NCBI GenBank assembly: GCA_020342235.1
Contig: CP073212.1
Coordinates: forward strand, 1,922,001 to 1,986,000
Length of the DNA stretch: 64,000 nucleotides
DNA from: Saccharomycopsis phalli
Lineage: Eukaryota > Ascomycota > Saccharomycetes > Ascoideales > Saccharomycopsidaceae
Direction of reading: 5' to 3'
Below the pieces are notes generated by a model. The model did not search any database and had not been told where the DNA came from. It worked only from the letters and a program-made list of their open reading frames with translations. Of the stretch, positions 20,301 through 30,001 are shown piece after piece; position 1 is the first letter of the stretch, and every line of letters starts with the position of its first letter. The translations under genes and the position numbers were made by a program.

Positions 20301-20423
20301 GAGCCACACGAGGCGGCAAACCAGTCGGTTCCTGTTGAACCCCAGGCGCCTTCTCGAAGACATACCATCAAGTTTAATGCGGACACCTCGTTTACTACTA
20401 ACTACAGCAATTATCAGAGCTGA
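17386..20423 (+). CDS. TRK1: TRK1-type high-affinity K+ transporter, frame shifted inside a GGA microsatellite
   Basis: Plasma-membrane potassium uptake protein of about 1,010 residues, comparable to fungal Trk1. It reads in two frames. Frame one starts at the ATG 17386 and carries the first membrane-pore-membrane unit (pore glycine in VTQAGLNSVN). It then enters GEGDEE at 18262-18276 and would run through poly-Arg to a stop near 18435. The second frame continues from the same place as poly-Glu/Asp into the long hydrophilic loop, then the remaining three pore units: FVNDLGLTLTPDS, STRTAGFSCI and YGCVGLSLGYP. All four pore glycines are therefore present. Within the loop PVMKSQEHSDDEE(E/D)PLP occurs twice, about 80 residues apart. 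The switch is equivalent to one missing base (or two extra) in the GGA tract. A sequencing error, strain polymorphism, true mutation or frameshifting could each explain it. Confidence 0.9.
18276..18328. repeat. (GGA)n microsatellite, ~18 units, at the TRK1 frame break
   Basis: An uninterrupted AGG/GGA tract in the coding region. It encodes poly-Arg in the upstream frame and poly-Glu in the frame of the rest of TRK1. Acidic codons on both sides fit poly-Glu as the intended reading. Confidence 0.95.
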
Positions 20424-20754
20424 TGGTGGATATATTATATTAATTGATAGAATGGTGATAGATCTGTTGTAGTGAGTGAACAGGGATGTGAATTCTGGTT
20501 ACACTGAGGGCTACAAAATTGGACTGTGGAGTTGATGTATAGATGTGTTTTGCAGTTTTATATAATCATCTTTCTTGGCTGAGCAAAAGTTTTTATTGAC
20601 AATCTATTTAAGATTATCCACTCTATACAAGATTATCCAGTCTATTTGCACTGGTTCTACCGCTCTACTTGCTCTACTCTCTTTTTCTACTCGCTCTACT
20701 TGCTCTACACTCTTTTTCTACACTCTTTTTCTACACTCTTTTTCTACTCGCCTT

Positions 20755-21301
20755 TCGTTGAGGCTGAAAACCCCAGTAAGTTACCTACAATGGAGAAGCT
20801 ATTCTACGTTGGATTACTCACGGAATGGCCGAACATGCACAACATGCAGTTGTAACGTAGTGAGCAACTCATGACCATAGGAACTTAGGAGGAGATATCT
20901 CTCCGATAAAGGAGAGATATTTCTGTAGTTAAAAAGAGAAGGAAATTCAATTCAATCATCACTACCGTTACGATTATTCAATTACAGAGGAACTAAATAT
21001 CTGGGCATAAGTTTGTGTTGAGGTTGAGAACCACAAGTAAGACACCTATAACGGAGAAGCAATTCTACGTTGGAATGTACTCACTGAGCAAGACAACTTA
21101 GCGGTTATGCTGTTGTAATAACCAGTGAAACTCATAACAATAGGATCTTATAAGGGAATATTATCTCCTACAAAGAGAGGATATTTCCGTAGTTCAAGAA
21201 AATAACGAAATCAATCCAATCATCACTACCGTTCCGATTATTCAATTATAAAGGAACAAAACTCATCTATAATTAACTAAATATCTGAGTATAAGTTTGT
21301 A
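20755..21301. repeat. Tandem pair of ~260-290-bp units, possible old LTR-like remnant
   Basis: Copy one (20755-21013) and copy two (21014-21301) align along their length. Both begin GTTGAGG(C/T)TGA, share TTCTACGTTGGA and ATCATCACTACCGTT, and end CATAAGTTTGT or GTATAAGTTTGT. The second copy starts TGTTG, a common start of yeast LTRs, but a matching CA end and coding parts are absent. The pair sits inside CTCTACT simple repeats. It could be a degraded solo-LTR tandem or an unrelated duplicated spacer; it looks old. Confidence 0.55.
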
Positions 21302-21717
21302 ACGATGTCACACTCAATAGAAGAGGAATTCGGCATCGATACTTTTTCTACTCACTCTACTCGAATTTCTTGCCTGCATTCTCAATTTTTTACTTGAAAA
21401 TTATCAGACTACGGATATCAAGTAATCACGCTAGCATCTCACTTAGCATCACTTTGCCTCTCGCTCATTGCTGGAATCTACCAATCATACTTTACCCTGT
21501 AATCTACAATATACACCAAGTTACCATTTATTATACATGCCCTTGCTATACACCAAGTCTTGCCATTTCTAAATCACCCTTTCATAGTCCACTACCAATT
21601 CCAAATTTTCAATTATATTCCTTGATCCAGACTTGGTGTTTGACTAAAACAAACGTTTCACAAATACCTAATGACGGTTGAAACATTGAAACTAGAATTG
21701 ACTTGACACTGGGCTTG

Positions 21718-21858
21718 GTTGATATAAAGCTAGCAATTGATATAAAGCTGGCAATTGATATAAAGCTAGGCAACTGATATAAAGCTAGGCAACTGATATA
21801 AAGCTGAAATTGATATAAAGCTGAAATTGATATAAATCTGGCAATTCACATAAAGCCA
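21718..21858. repeat. ~19-bp tandem repeat, ~7-8 copies
   Basis: Units of TTGATATAAAGCT followed by GGCAA, AGCAA or GAAA variants, ending about 75 bp before the RTC3 stop codon. Confidence 0.9.
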
Positions 21859-21932
21859 GTTGATGTATACTCTCCATCCAACACTGCTTCTCATCTGACT
21901 TGCATCTATATTCCAGCTCATACACCAATTTC

Positions 21933-22308
21933 CTACTTACTAAACAGACCCTTGGTCACATTAGTAGTAAACCATCCTTTCTTGAGATCCGAACCCGTGC
22001 GAACCGTGCCCTTTTTCAAGATCGTGATAATTGCTTCCTCGACATGAGAAGTGCCAAACTCAGTTTCCAACTGCTGCTTTCCCACTTCATCCATAATTCC
22101 TTCATTTCCGCCGAGCCTCGATGAGTAGACTTTGAAAATCGAAACCGCATCACTCAATGGCACAGTCGAGTCTTGCTGATACTTTTTGACCGCTTCCTCA
22201 GACTCTACAAACACAAAGTAGTCGCCGTCATTTCCCTTGTACACAACCCTAAATGTCTAGAAGTTAGCACGGGAGCCTTCTGCAAGGTCTACTTACTGAT
22301 TTTGTCAT
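21933..22308 (-). CDS. RTC3: Rtc3-like small SBDS-domain (FYSH) protein, with a 40-nt intron
   Basis: Spliced product of 111 residues, exactly the length of S. cerevisiae Rtc3 (Yhr087w). Exon 1 (22297-22308) encodes MTKS; exon 2 (21933-22256) begins TFRVVYKGNDGDYFVFVESEE. The protein shows the SBDS N-terminal-like pattern VYKG....FVF..S.E, EVF-like FKVYSSR and VE.EFGTSHVEEAI..IL..G. Rtc3 is a stress-induced protein linked to RNA metabolism; its biochemical role is poorly defined. The intron (22257-22296) has GTAAGT, branch TGCTAAC and CTAG. The alternative AG at 22251-22252 breaks the frame, which fixes the acceptor choice. Confidence 0.85.
22257..22296 (-). other. Intron of RTC3, 40 nt
   Basis: GTAAGT donor, GCTAAC branch site and CTAG acceptor; the branch A is about 8 nt from the acceptor. 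Removal joins MTKS to TFRVVYKG in frame. Confidence 0.85.
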
Positions 22309-23328
22309 TTTTGGATTGATCCCAGGGATTTCCACCGCTTTATATACCCCATGATAACGTAATCATGGTTGCTATCCCCTGCATCCCACCACAGTCGGTT
22401 GCTTGGCCCATGACCGGAATTGGAGCCAATGATATCCAATGTTTTATTAAAGTGTTGTAAAAGGTATTTGAATTGTGTGGTTGTTGTAATAACTTTAATT
22501 GGCGTAGTTGGTCTTGGGAGCTTCAAATGGCGTAGATGGTCTCTGCCAGTTTAAATGGCAGGTCTAGCTTTGAATAGCATGGCTCGTTTTCTCCAAAGGA
22601 TGTTGTGATTTACTGGTTAGTTTTAATTTTTGATTTTTGCATGTCTTGTCAAGGTGAATTGGTTGTAAATTTCAAGATTTGATGTGAGAAATAAAGTTTA
22701 GACGAGCCAAGACTTGGACAAGTATGGAAAGGAATAAGAAACGAAGAAACAAACCAAGAAAACAAGTCATGGTGGAAATATATTCATGATTATAAAACAC
22801 CAAGAACTGATATCCTGGCGAGACCCGTGACTCTCGACCATTTTCAAATCCAAATCAAGTCACTTGTTTTTGTCACTGGATATTCGTATACGTTTGTAGT
22901 GCCATTATTAGATGGCATGTCACTTTTTCTGGAGCATATCTCGACCATTGTAAATATTATTACCAAAGAAATGTGAATAAATGGATTACATAAGTCATGT
23001 GAATAAATCGAATAAACAAACCATGTAAATAAATGGATTAAATAAATCAATTATCATGGCAATCAATGGTATATCCCTGTATATTCTCCTGTACTCACTC
23101 AGCCACTTATACATCCATATATACCAACTCTCTACACACCTTGCCAACCAGAAATCCCAAATCTCTCCGTAACGACAAATCCAGTGCCAAAACCAGCATA
23201 CAGTGTGAGACAATTGTATAAAAATAATCAACCTAGCTATCTTCTGTATTTATAGCAAATAACACCATCCAGCCTTTATCACCGCTTCACTATCCATCAC
23301 CACTTCACTATCCATCACCACTTCCATC
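22309..23328. other. Spacer between RTC3 promoter and KEL1 3' end
   Basis: About 1 kb. It contains a short TGTGAATAAATGGATTA-type repeat near 22970-23045 and CTTCACTATCCATCAC repeats at 23284-23325, next to the KEL1 stop. No gene seen. Confidence 0.6.
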
Positions 23329-26300
23329 TCACACCTTGGACGAATTAATCAACTGCTTCCGCACCGCAACAACCTGCTCCTTCAACTCGTCCCGGTCTTG
23401 CTTGATTATAAACAACTCGGCCTCCAAGTCGCGGATCTTCATCGTATACGCCGCATCCTTCAAGTCGTCGTTATCATCGTCATAGTTGCTTCTGCCATCA
23501 GGCGAACCTCCATGCTTCAACTTCAACTCCTCAATGTCGCGCAGCAAGCTCTGGTTAAGATCCTTTTGCTTGCGCAACTCCTTCTGCGACATCTCCAACG
23601 CCTTGCCCGTCTTCATGACACTGTTCATGGCGTTGCGGTAATTCTCCTCGAGCTGCACTGCGTCGCTCGACTTGGACGTCTGGTGTGCCAACTGGTCTTG
23701 CAACTGGGCGATTTCGCGGCCCATGGCATCGGTCTTCATCTCCTGATCGCGGTTGATCTGGATCAACTGGGTGATTTGCGAGTGCAAGTGGTTGACTGCC
23801 CGGCTGTTGGACAGGGTTGATGCATTACTCAACAACGAGCGATTACCTTCGTCCTCATTGGCACTGTCTGCGGATTCGTCGGTGATCAACGAACGATCCA
23901 AGTCCTGCATTTGGTCCCGTTTGCTTTGCCAAAGAAGTACCATCTTGCCAATGTCGCTCAGAATCTTGCTCAACTTGTCGTTGGTGCTGAGCCGCTTCCG
24001 TTCGCTTGAGCCCTGTGCCTGTCGCTTCAACTCGTCCTCGAGCCGCGCGACCTCCTTCTCAAGCCGCAAAGCCTCCTGCCGATACTCGTCGGCACGCCCT
24101 ACTTCCTCAGACAACTCATGGATCACCTGCTGCTGGTGCTCGGTGACCTTGTTCAAGCTGTCGAGCTCGGTGATGGACCGGTCCATGAACGGCTCGGCCT
24201 CGTCGAGCTTCTGCTGCAACGTCTCGTTGTTGGTTTGCAACTTGACAATCTCTGCCCTGAGGCTGATGTTTTCCACTCGGGTGGAGTTCAAGCTACGGTC
24301 CCCCACCGGCGAACTGCTGTCGAGGATATCTGGTTTGTCTTCGAGGTCACTGGTTGCTTCGCGAGTTGCTTCGTGCTTGTCCTTTGGTGTGTGGCTGGCA
24401 TCCAACTTTTGCCACTCCAAGTTGAGCTTGTGCTGATCCGATTCCAACTTCTGCTGGGCCATGCCAAGCTCCATCTGCTCGTGCTCAAACTTCTGCTGGG
24501 CCATTGCATGTTCCTTCTGCTGCTGTTCAAACTTCTGCTGCTCCACTCCAAGCTCCTTCCGCTCCTGTTCAAGTTCCATTCGCTGCTGCTCAAGTTCCTT
24601 CCGCTCCTGTTCAACCTCCTTCTGCCCCTGTTCAAGCCTCTTTTGCTCCCTGGCAACCTCGTCAGCCCGCAGCTCGACATCACGCGACGCTTCTTCGCCA
24701 TTGGCCTGCTTTTGCTTGAGCAAGGCCTCGAACCGCGAAGCAGAGGCCATGTGTTCCTGGGCCTGGCTCTGCAACTCCCGATGACGCTCCTCATGGCTCA
24801 AGGAGGTTTCATCAAACACACGCTGCTGTTCGGCTGCGGCTTGCTGCTGCTTGTGCAATGCGGCCTTGGACTCGTCGAGCGAGGCCTGGAGCTCGTTCAT
24901 GTGCAGACTGTACTCTGCAAGCTGGCTGTGGGAATGCTGGAGCTCTGTCTTGTACTGCAGAAGGTCGTCCTCCAACAACTGGATCTTATCGGAGGCGGTT
25001 TTCGCCTGGGTGTTCATTTCGACCTTGAGCTGGGTCAATTCTGCTTCCAAGTTGTCGACTAACTGCAGGAACTGCTGCTTATCGCCTTGGTTCTGCGGCA
25101 CAGGGCCCAATGTCAGGAGCACGGGATGGGTGTTGTCTGGTGCGTATTTTGCGGTGAGTTTTGGCGAGTGAGACTGGTGAGACGAATTTTTTTGAGAGTT
25201 CTTTTCGTAGTCTTGAGAGTTCTTTTCATAGTCTTGAGATTCCTTTTGATAGTCTTGAGATTCCTTTTGATAGTCCCGCGAGTCCTTTTGATAGTCCCGC
25301 GAGTCCTTTTGATAGTCCCGCGAGTCCTTTTGATAGTCCCGCGAGTCCTTTTGATAGTCCCGCGAGTCCTGTTCATAGTCTTGCAAGTCCGTTTCGTCAT
25401 AGTTTGGCGTCACCGCATAGTTCTTTGGCGTGCCAGTGTACTCCTTTGGCGTGACCACGTACTCCTGTGGCAGCAAGACACTTCCCTTGGCCGAAGTGTT
25501 TCTGGTTGGTGTGCTGCGGTCTTTTGTCGGAGTGTTTCGCCCAGGGTCTCTGGTGGGAATTTCTCTTGTCAGGACATTGCCACCGTCGTGGGAATTATTT
25601 CTCGAGTCGTGGGAATCATTTCTCAAACTGCCTCTCGAATCGTTTCTCAAACTGCCTCTCGAATCATTTCTCAAACTGCCTCTCGAATCGTTTCTCAAAC
25701 TGCCTCTCGAATCGTTTCTCATGACATCCCTCGGAGGATTCGACTCATTTCTCATGCCATCCCTCGGAGGATTCGAATCATTTCTCAAGTTCCCCTCACG
25801 CGACACACTACCCTCTGCCACAGGCGACACGGAAAAAACATCCTTCTGCCCCTCGTTTCGCTTGGGCGACCGCATCGGAATCGACGAGCGCCGCTCAGGA
25901 ACGGTAAAAGCCTCGCCTGTTGGCGTAGTAGGAGTCTCCTGCTGCCGAGGCGTAAGGTCTTGAGCCAAATCCTGCGACGAATTCACATACGTATCCAACA
26001 AGTCAAAGTCGCCCTTGACGTCCTTGGCATCCTTGTGCTTATGCTCTGGAGACGCCTGGGTCGTTGACGGCGGCGTGGAAAAAACTTCAGCTGGCCGCTC
26101 AATCGAGGCGAGCGACGCCTTGTGGCTGGGCACAGTCTCTCTAAAGGACTCCAGCTCGGGGATAGTGGGCTCGAGCAGCGGCTTGCCCGAGGGAATCGAA
26201 CGTGAGAGCTCGCTGTTGCTTCTGGAACGAATCTCCTGAGGCGTGTTTTGCTGGGGAAGAGGCACGCTGGAAACACGCTGGGGCACCTTGTCGCCCCACA

Positions 26301-27975
26301 AATCATGTCCCTTGACACGGATGGACCAGTCGTTGTACAAGTCCAAGTCAAACTGGTAGATCATGGTGCCAAGACCCTCGTCACGGTTTGCCTTTTCAAA
26401 CCCACTAAGCTTGGACGAACAGTAGTCCAACTGGTCGCCGCCCATGATGAGAAGCCTGTTTTTGGAGCCAGAAAGCGGCAGCGACGCAGAGGCGTTGCCA
26501 GAAATGTGTGTCGGCACCACAGACCCTGGGACCATGGTGCTATCAGATGAACCATGTTTCTTGTAGTTGAAAACTGCAGTCACCGAATGGCCGCAGCGCG
26601 GTCCGGGATTCAAGGCAAACAGCTCACATTTTGTCCAACACAAGGAGTTCAAGTTGAGAATGTAGAGATCGTTGACGGTCTCGTTGCTGCTGTTCTTGCC
26701 GCCATATACCACCATCAAGTTCTTGACCAACGTCGCCGAATGCTCCTCGATTGCCGGTGGGATGTCACCGACACACTGTTTGCGAGTCACGCGGTTTGTC
26801 GCTGGATCATAGCAGTAGAGCTCGTTCAGAAGCTGCGCCAAGTTCGATCCGCCAAACACATACAACTTGTAGTTGTACACCACCATCGAGTGGTTTGTGA
26901 GAGCAGGAAGCGGCTCGCTCTCTGGAGCCAACTGCACTTTTTCCCAGTGGGACGTTGGCTTGCGGAACAGCAGAAGGTCGAACATCCAGAGGTCGCTGAA
27001 AATCCGCTGGTCAAGCTGCCCGCCAAAGAGAAACAACTTGGCAGAAACAACTGCCTTGGCCACAACCCCAATGCTATGGCCATACCGGCCACACGGCTTT
27101 GGACCCTGTGGGTGCGGAATCGTCCACTTGAGACTGTTGATGTTGAACAAGTACAAGTCGTTGTCAAGCTCCCCATGCTCGTTCGTCTGGATCGTGTCTC
27201 CGCCAAAGATGATGAACGCATTCCCACACAAACACGAGTTGTGGCCCACTCGCGGCGCAGGAATCCCGTCAAAGTTCTCAATTGAGTCTGCTTCAAACGT
27301 CGCAGTGTTGAGTGCCCACAAGTCGCCGTACACAGACCCTTCGCGGAGTCCACCCATGACAAACACATAGCCCTCTTCGCTGATCACCGACGACGACGTG
27401 TGTCGGTACCGAGGAAACGGCAGCGACCCGAGCTTGATCCGGGTCCACGGGGTGAACCCCTGCGCGGGCTTGCGCCCGGACCCGCCCGTACCATTGGCGA
27501 CCACCGGCCCGGGCCCCGGCGGCTGGGTCTGGCGAAACAAGTTTTTCGACTGGGTTTCAATAGGCAGGAGTGGCTGGCCAGCGGTGGGAATTGCCGAAAT
27601 GGCTCGTCCTTGGTTTACTTGGGTTCCTTGGGGAGCCTGGGATCCTTGAGGAGCCATTTGTCCCGCTTGTCCCGCTTGTCCCACTTGATTTCCTTGGCCT
27701 CCAATGTGTCCCATATGATTTCCCATCTGACTTCCCATTTGATTTCCCATTTGATTTCCCATCTGACTGACCTGCCCTTTTATAAGATCATTGTTGTTCT
27801 GCACATCCAGCGAAACACGCTGGTTCACCGGCGACTCGGTTGGATCCGACAACGACAGACGGGCAGTCGAGTCATTCGACTCAACGGAATTAAACGTGTG
27901 CGGCGACTTCTGATCCTTCTTCGAGGTAGAGTTGCTCCGCTTCGGCTTCTTCTTGCCAAACTTAAACGGTGCCAT
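23329..27975 (-). CDS. KEL1: Kelch-repeat cell-polarity protein Kel1/Kel2 (Tea1-like)
   Basis: 1,548 residues from the ATG at 27975 (MAPFKFGKKKPKRS), the usual Kel start; an in-frame extension upstream is open but unsupported. After a Ser/Gln/Gly-rich N terminus with QMGN repeats, a six-bladed kelch propeller spans about residues 180-520 (YVFVMGGL, HNSCLCGNAFIIFGGD, GRYGHSIGVV, KLFLFGGQ, YKLYVFGGS, LMVVYGGK, LLIMGGD). The middle is disordered and holds two tandem repeats: RNDSRGSL units (about 747-783) and DYQKDSR heptads (about 860-925). Residues ~970-1540 are predicted coiled coil. Kel1/Kel2 act at sites of polarised growth with formins and in mitotic exit (family knowledge). The gene diverges from the ADH6-like gene. 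Confidence 0.93.
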   Translation of the reverse strand: MAPFKFGKKKPKRSNSTSKKDQKSPHTFNSVESNDSTARLSLSDPTESPVNQRVSLDVQNNNDLIKGQVSQMGNQMGNQMGSQMGNHMGHIGGQGNQVGQAGQAGQMAPQGSQAPQGTQVNQGRAISAIPTAGQPLLPIETQSKNLFRQTQPPGPGPVVANGTGGSGRKPAQGFTPWTRIKLGSLPFPRYRHTSSSVISEEGYVFVMGGLREGSVYGDLWALNTATFEADSIENFDGIPAPRVGHNSCLCGNAFIIFGGDTIQTNEHGELDNDLYLFNINSLKWTIPHPQGPKPCGRYGHSIGVVAKAVVSAKLFLFGGQLDQRIFSDLWMFDLLLFRKPTSHWEKVQLAPESEPLPALTNHSMVVYNYKLYVFGGSNLAQLLNELYCYDPATNRVTRKQCVGDIPPAIEEHSATLVKNLMVVYGGKNSSNETVNDLYILNLNSLCWTKCELFALNPGPRCGHSVTAVFNYKKHGSSDSTMVPGSVVPTHISGNASASLPLSGSKNRLLIMGGDQLDYCSSKLSGFEKANRDEGLGTMIYQFDLDLYNDWSIRVKGHDLWGDKVPQRVSSVPLPQQNTPQEIRSRSNSELSRSIPSGKPLLEPTIPELESFRETVPSHKASLASIERPAEVFSTPPSTTQASPEHKHKDAKDVKGDFDLLDTYVNSSQDLAQDLTPRQQETPTTPTGEAFTVPERRSSIPMRSPKRNEGQKDVFSVSPVAEGSVSREGNLRNDSNPPRDGMRNESNPPRDVMRNDSRGSLRNDSRGSLRNDSRGSLRNDSRGSLRNDSHDSRNNSHDGGNVLTREIPTRDPGRNTPTKDRSTPTRNTSAKGSVLLPQEYVVTPKEYTGTPKNYAVTPNYDETDLQDYEQDSRDYQKDSRDYQKDSRDYQKDSRDYQKDSRDYQKESQDYQKESQDYEKNSQDYEKNSQKNSSHQSHSPKLTAKYAPDNTHPVLLTLGPVPQNQGDKQQFLQLVDNLEAELTQLKVEMNTQAKTASDKIQLLEDDLLQYKTELQHSHSQLAEYSLHMNELQASLDESKAALHKQQQAAAEQQRVFDETSLSHEERHRELQSQAQEHMASASRFEALLKQKQANGEEASRDVELRADEVAREQKRLEQGQKEVEQERKELEQQRMELEQERKELGVEQQKFEQQQKEHAMAQQKFEHEQMELGMAQQKLESDQHKLNLEWQKLDASHTPKDKHEATREATSDLEDKPDILDSSSPVGDRSLNSTRVENISLRAEIVKLQTNNETLQQKLDEAEPFMDRSITELDSLNKVTEHQQQVIHELSEEVGRADEYRQEALRLEKEVARLEDELKRQAQGSSERKRLSTNDKLSKILSDIGKMVLLWQSKRDQMQDLDRSLITDESADSANEDEGNRSLLSNASTLSNSRAVNHLHSQITQLIQINRDQEMKTDAMGREIAQLQDQLAHQTSKSSDAVQLEENYRNAMNSVMKTGKALEMSQKELRKQKDLNQSLLRDIEELKLKHGGSPDGRSNYDDDNDDLKDAAYTMKIRDLEAELFIIKQDRDELKEQVVAVRKQLINSSKV
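25193..25399. repeat. 21-bp coding repeat in KEL1 (DYQKDSR units)
   Basis: Nine or so 21-bp units. The central five are nearly identical at the DNA level and the outer ones diverge to DYQKESQ and DYEKNSQ. This edge-to-centre pattern indicates recent expansion from the middle. Confidence 0.9.
25620..25735. repeat. 24-bp coding repeat in KEL1 (RNDSRGSL units)
   Basis: Four to five near-identical 24-bp units encode RNDSRGSL, followed by RNDSHDSRNN. Ser/Arg-rich, probably phospho-regulated (inference). Confidence 0.9.
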
Positions 27976-28231
27976 TTTCTGTAGATATTTTTTTGCGTCT
28001 GGTTTTTTCGTGCAATTTTCAGGCTCGTCTACTAGTGCATTGGCCAAATCGCTCTCCAAAAATACCACCCTTTTCCTCTTACGTCCGCTTACGTCAGCAT
28101 GCATTCCGTTACCCGGTACAGCACGTGTTACACTTACCCTGTTGCATAGCGTCACCTGCAGCACGTGCATTCTCTCCTCATCTCCGCTACTCCACACTTT
28201 CAACTCCACAATTTCCATTCTTCCCAACTTC
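27976..28231. promoter_or_regulatory. Divergent promoter between KEL1 and ADH6-like
   Basis: 256 bp between the two ATGs. It contains two CACGTG E-boxes (28122-28127 and 28162-28167), the Cbf1/Pho4-type site, and TTACCCGG at 28109-28116, which matches the Reb1 consensus. Function inferred from motifs only. Confidence 0.5.
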
Positions 28232-29305
28232 ATGACTTTTCAAGGTTTCGCAGCTCACTCCCCAGATAAATGGGCTGACTTGGACAAAATCTCCTTCACA
28301 GTCAAACCCCTCGACCCGCACGACATCGACATCAAAATCGAAGCTTGTGGTGTCTGCTCCTCGGATATCCACAACCTCAAGGCAGAATGGTCTGACAAAC
28401 CCACTTACATCTACCCAATGGTTGTCGGCCATGAGATCGTCGGCCGTGTCGTCAACGTCGGTCCCGCAGTCTCATCTTTGAAGCTCGGAGACCGTGTTGG
28501 CGTCGGCGCACAGTCGTTTTCCTGTCTCGACTGTCCCGACTGCAAATCCAACAACGAGCCGTATTGCCGCAAATCCGTCGGCACATACAACGCCCGCTAC
28601 CCCGACGGATCACCGAGCTACGGCGGATATGCGTCACATGCCCGGGTCCACGAGCATTTTGTCTTCAAAATCCCCGACAACTTGGACCTGGCCGCAACCG
28701 CTCCAATGCTTTGTGCCGGAATCACAGTGTACTCCCCGCTCGTTCGCAACGGAGCCGGGCCTGGGAAAAAAGTCGGGATTGTAGGGCTTGGCGGACTCGG
28801 ACATTTTGGCGTGTTGTTTGCCAAGGCCCTTGGTGCAGAAGTGTATGTGTTTTCGCGGGGCCAGAGCAAGAAGCAAGACGCGTTCAAATTGGGCGCAGAC
28901 CACTACATTGCGACGTCGGAACCCGGCGCTTTTGACCCGTACGAGCGGCAGTTGGACTTGATTGTCGGCACTGCAAACTCGTCCAAGGGCTACGATTTGG
29001 GACTGTACCTCGGGACTTTGGTCGTCGGAGGCAAATACGTCAGCGTCGGGCTTCCAGCCGACGGAAAATTCGAGGTGAGCACCCGGACGTTCCTCCGAAA
29101 CGCGTGCTTCATGGGCAGCAGCTTGCTCGGCTCCAGAAAGGAGATCTTGGAGATGTTGCAATTGGTCAGCGACAAGAACATCTCCGGGTGGGTCGAGAAG
29201 GTCAGCATCAACGCCGAGAATGCGAAAAAGACGTTGTTGCGCGCCGAAAACAGCGACGTCAAGTACCGGTTTACTTTTGTAGATTATGACCGGGAATTTC
29301 CATGA
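28232..29305 (+). CDS. ADH6: NADP-dependent cinnamyl-type alcohol dehydrogenase (Adh6/Adh7 family)
   Basis: 357 residues from the ATG at 28232, close to Adh6 (360); the frame stays open upstream into the KEL1 promoter but that part lacks homology. Zinc-containing medium-chain dehydrogenase: catalytic-zinc region ACGVCSSDIH and GHEIVG, and structural-zinc Cys cluster CLDCPDCKSNNEPYC. Also present are LCAGITVYSPL and the Rossmann motif GLGGLGHFG. VFSRGQSKK after the second strand (Ser-Arg) fits NADPH preference. The family reduces a broad range of aldehydes and detoxifies furfural and cinnamaldehydes in the cytosol. The natural substrate here is unknown. Confidence 0.9.
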   Translation: MTFQGFAAHSPDKWADLDKISFTVKPLDPHDIDIKIEACGVCSSDIHNLKAEWSDKPTYIYPMVVGHEIVGRVVNVGPAVSSLKLGDRVGVGAQSFSCLDCPDCKSNNEPYCRKSVGTYNARYPDGSPSYGGYASHARVHEHFVFKIPDNLDLAATAPMLCAGITVYSPLVRNGAGPGKKVGIVGLGGLGHFGVLFAKALGAEVYVFSRGQSKKQDAFKLGADHYIATSEPGAFDPYERQLDLIVGTANSSKGYDLGLYLGTLVVGGKYVSVGLPADGKFEVSTRTFLRNACFMGSSLLGSRKEILEMLQLVSDKNISGWVEKVSINAENAKKTLLRAENSDVKYRFTFVDYDREFP

Positions 29306-29519
29306 AGGGGTCACGTGTGGATACAGCATGGCTGGATGTTTAGATGGAATAAATGTTTATATAGAATTTCAGTAATGGGTCGTAGGAGAATATGTCCGAG
29401 GACGTTGGATACGGATTTGTTGTTTGCTTCAAAATGCACTGTCAAAGTAGCAAGACAAGATTTCCATGGCCAGTGTCTGTTCCTCTGCTGGAGATTTGTA
29501 TTTTATTATATTCAATATT

Positions 29520-29617
29520 TTTTCTACTTATTATCTTCTACTTATTTCTTCTACTTATTTCTTCTACTTATTTCTTCTACTTATTTCTTCTACTTATTTC
29601 TTCTACTTATTTCTTCC
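29520..29617. repeat. 13-bp tandem repeat, ~7 copies
   Basis: Units of TTCTACTTATTTC; the first is imperfect. Non-coding, 3' of the ADH6-like gene. Confidence 0.9.
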
Positions 29618-29934
29618 ATTAATTCCCATTATTATATCCATCGTGTTGCTAATGCAGCCTCAACAAAGGCCCTAAACAGCCTAATGCAACTCTTACATTT
29701 GGCATTGTTGAATGGCTCCTGAAATACAATCTTGGAATTCTGAATACCAGAGTGTTGTGATGGTTCGTGTAGATGTTACTAATTGTACGTTCTCTCCATT
29801 GATTGTATATTCGACCGTTGTATATTTTCGTTAGTTGTACATTCTTTGAATGTACATTATTTGCTGTGAATATTATTTGCTGTTCCATATTATTCCGTGT
29901 GTATATATTTCGTGTGTGTATATTTGGTGTTCAT

Positions 29935-30001
29935 ATTATTTCATGAGTATATTATTTCATGAGTATATTATTTCATGAGTATATTATTTCATGAGTATTA
30001 T
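29935..30001. repeat. 16-bp tandem repeat, ~4 copies
   Basis: Units of TCATGAGTATATTATT, three to four nearly perfect. Non-coding. Confidence 0.9.

Larger units (their letters stand above)
20424..21932. other. Spacer between TRK1 and RTC3 (convergent)
   Basis: Filled by CTCTACT/TTTTTCTAC simple repeats (~20660-20755 and 21340-21362), two tandem copies of a ~260-290-bp unit (20755-21301) and a ~19-bp minisatellite (21718-21858). No gene seen. Confidence 0.7.

Noticed and set aside
24118-26067. Long antisense ORFs opposite KEL1
   Set aside because: Shadows of the repetitive, coiled-coil-coding strand; no domains.
27932-28231. N-terminal extension of the ADH6-like protein
   Set aside because: It would overlap the KEL1 start on the other strand and has no homology; family length fits the ATG at 28232.
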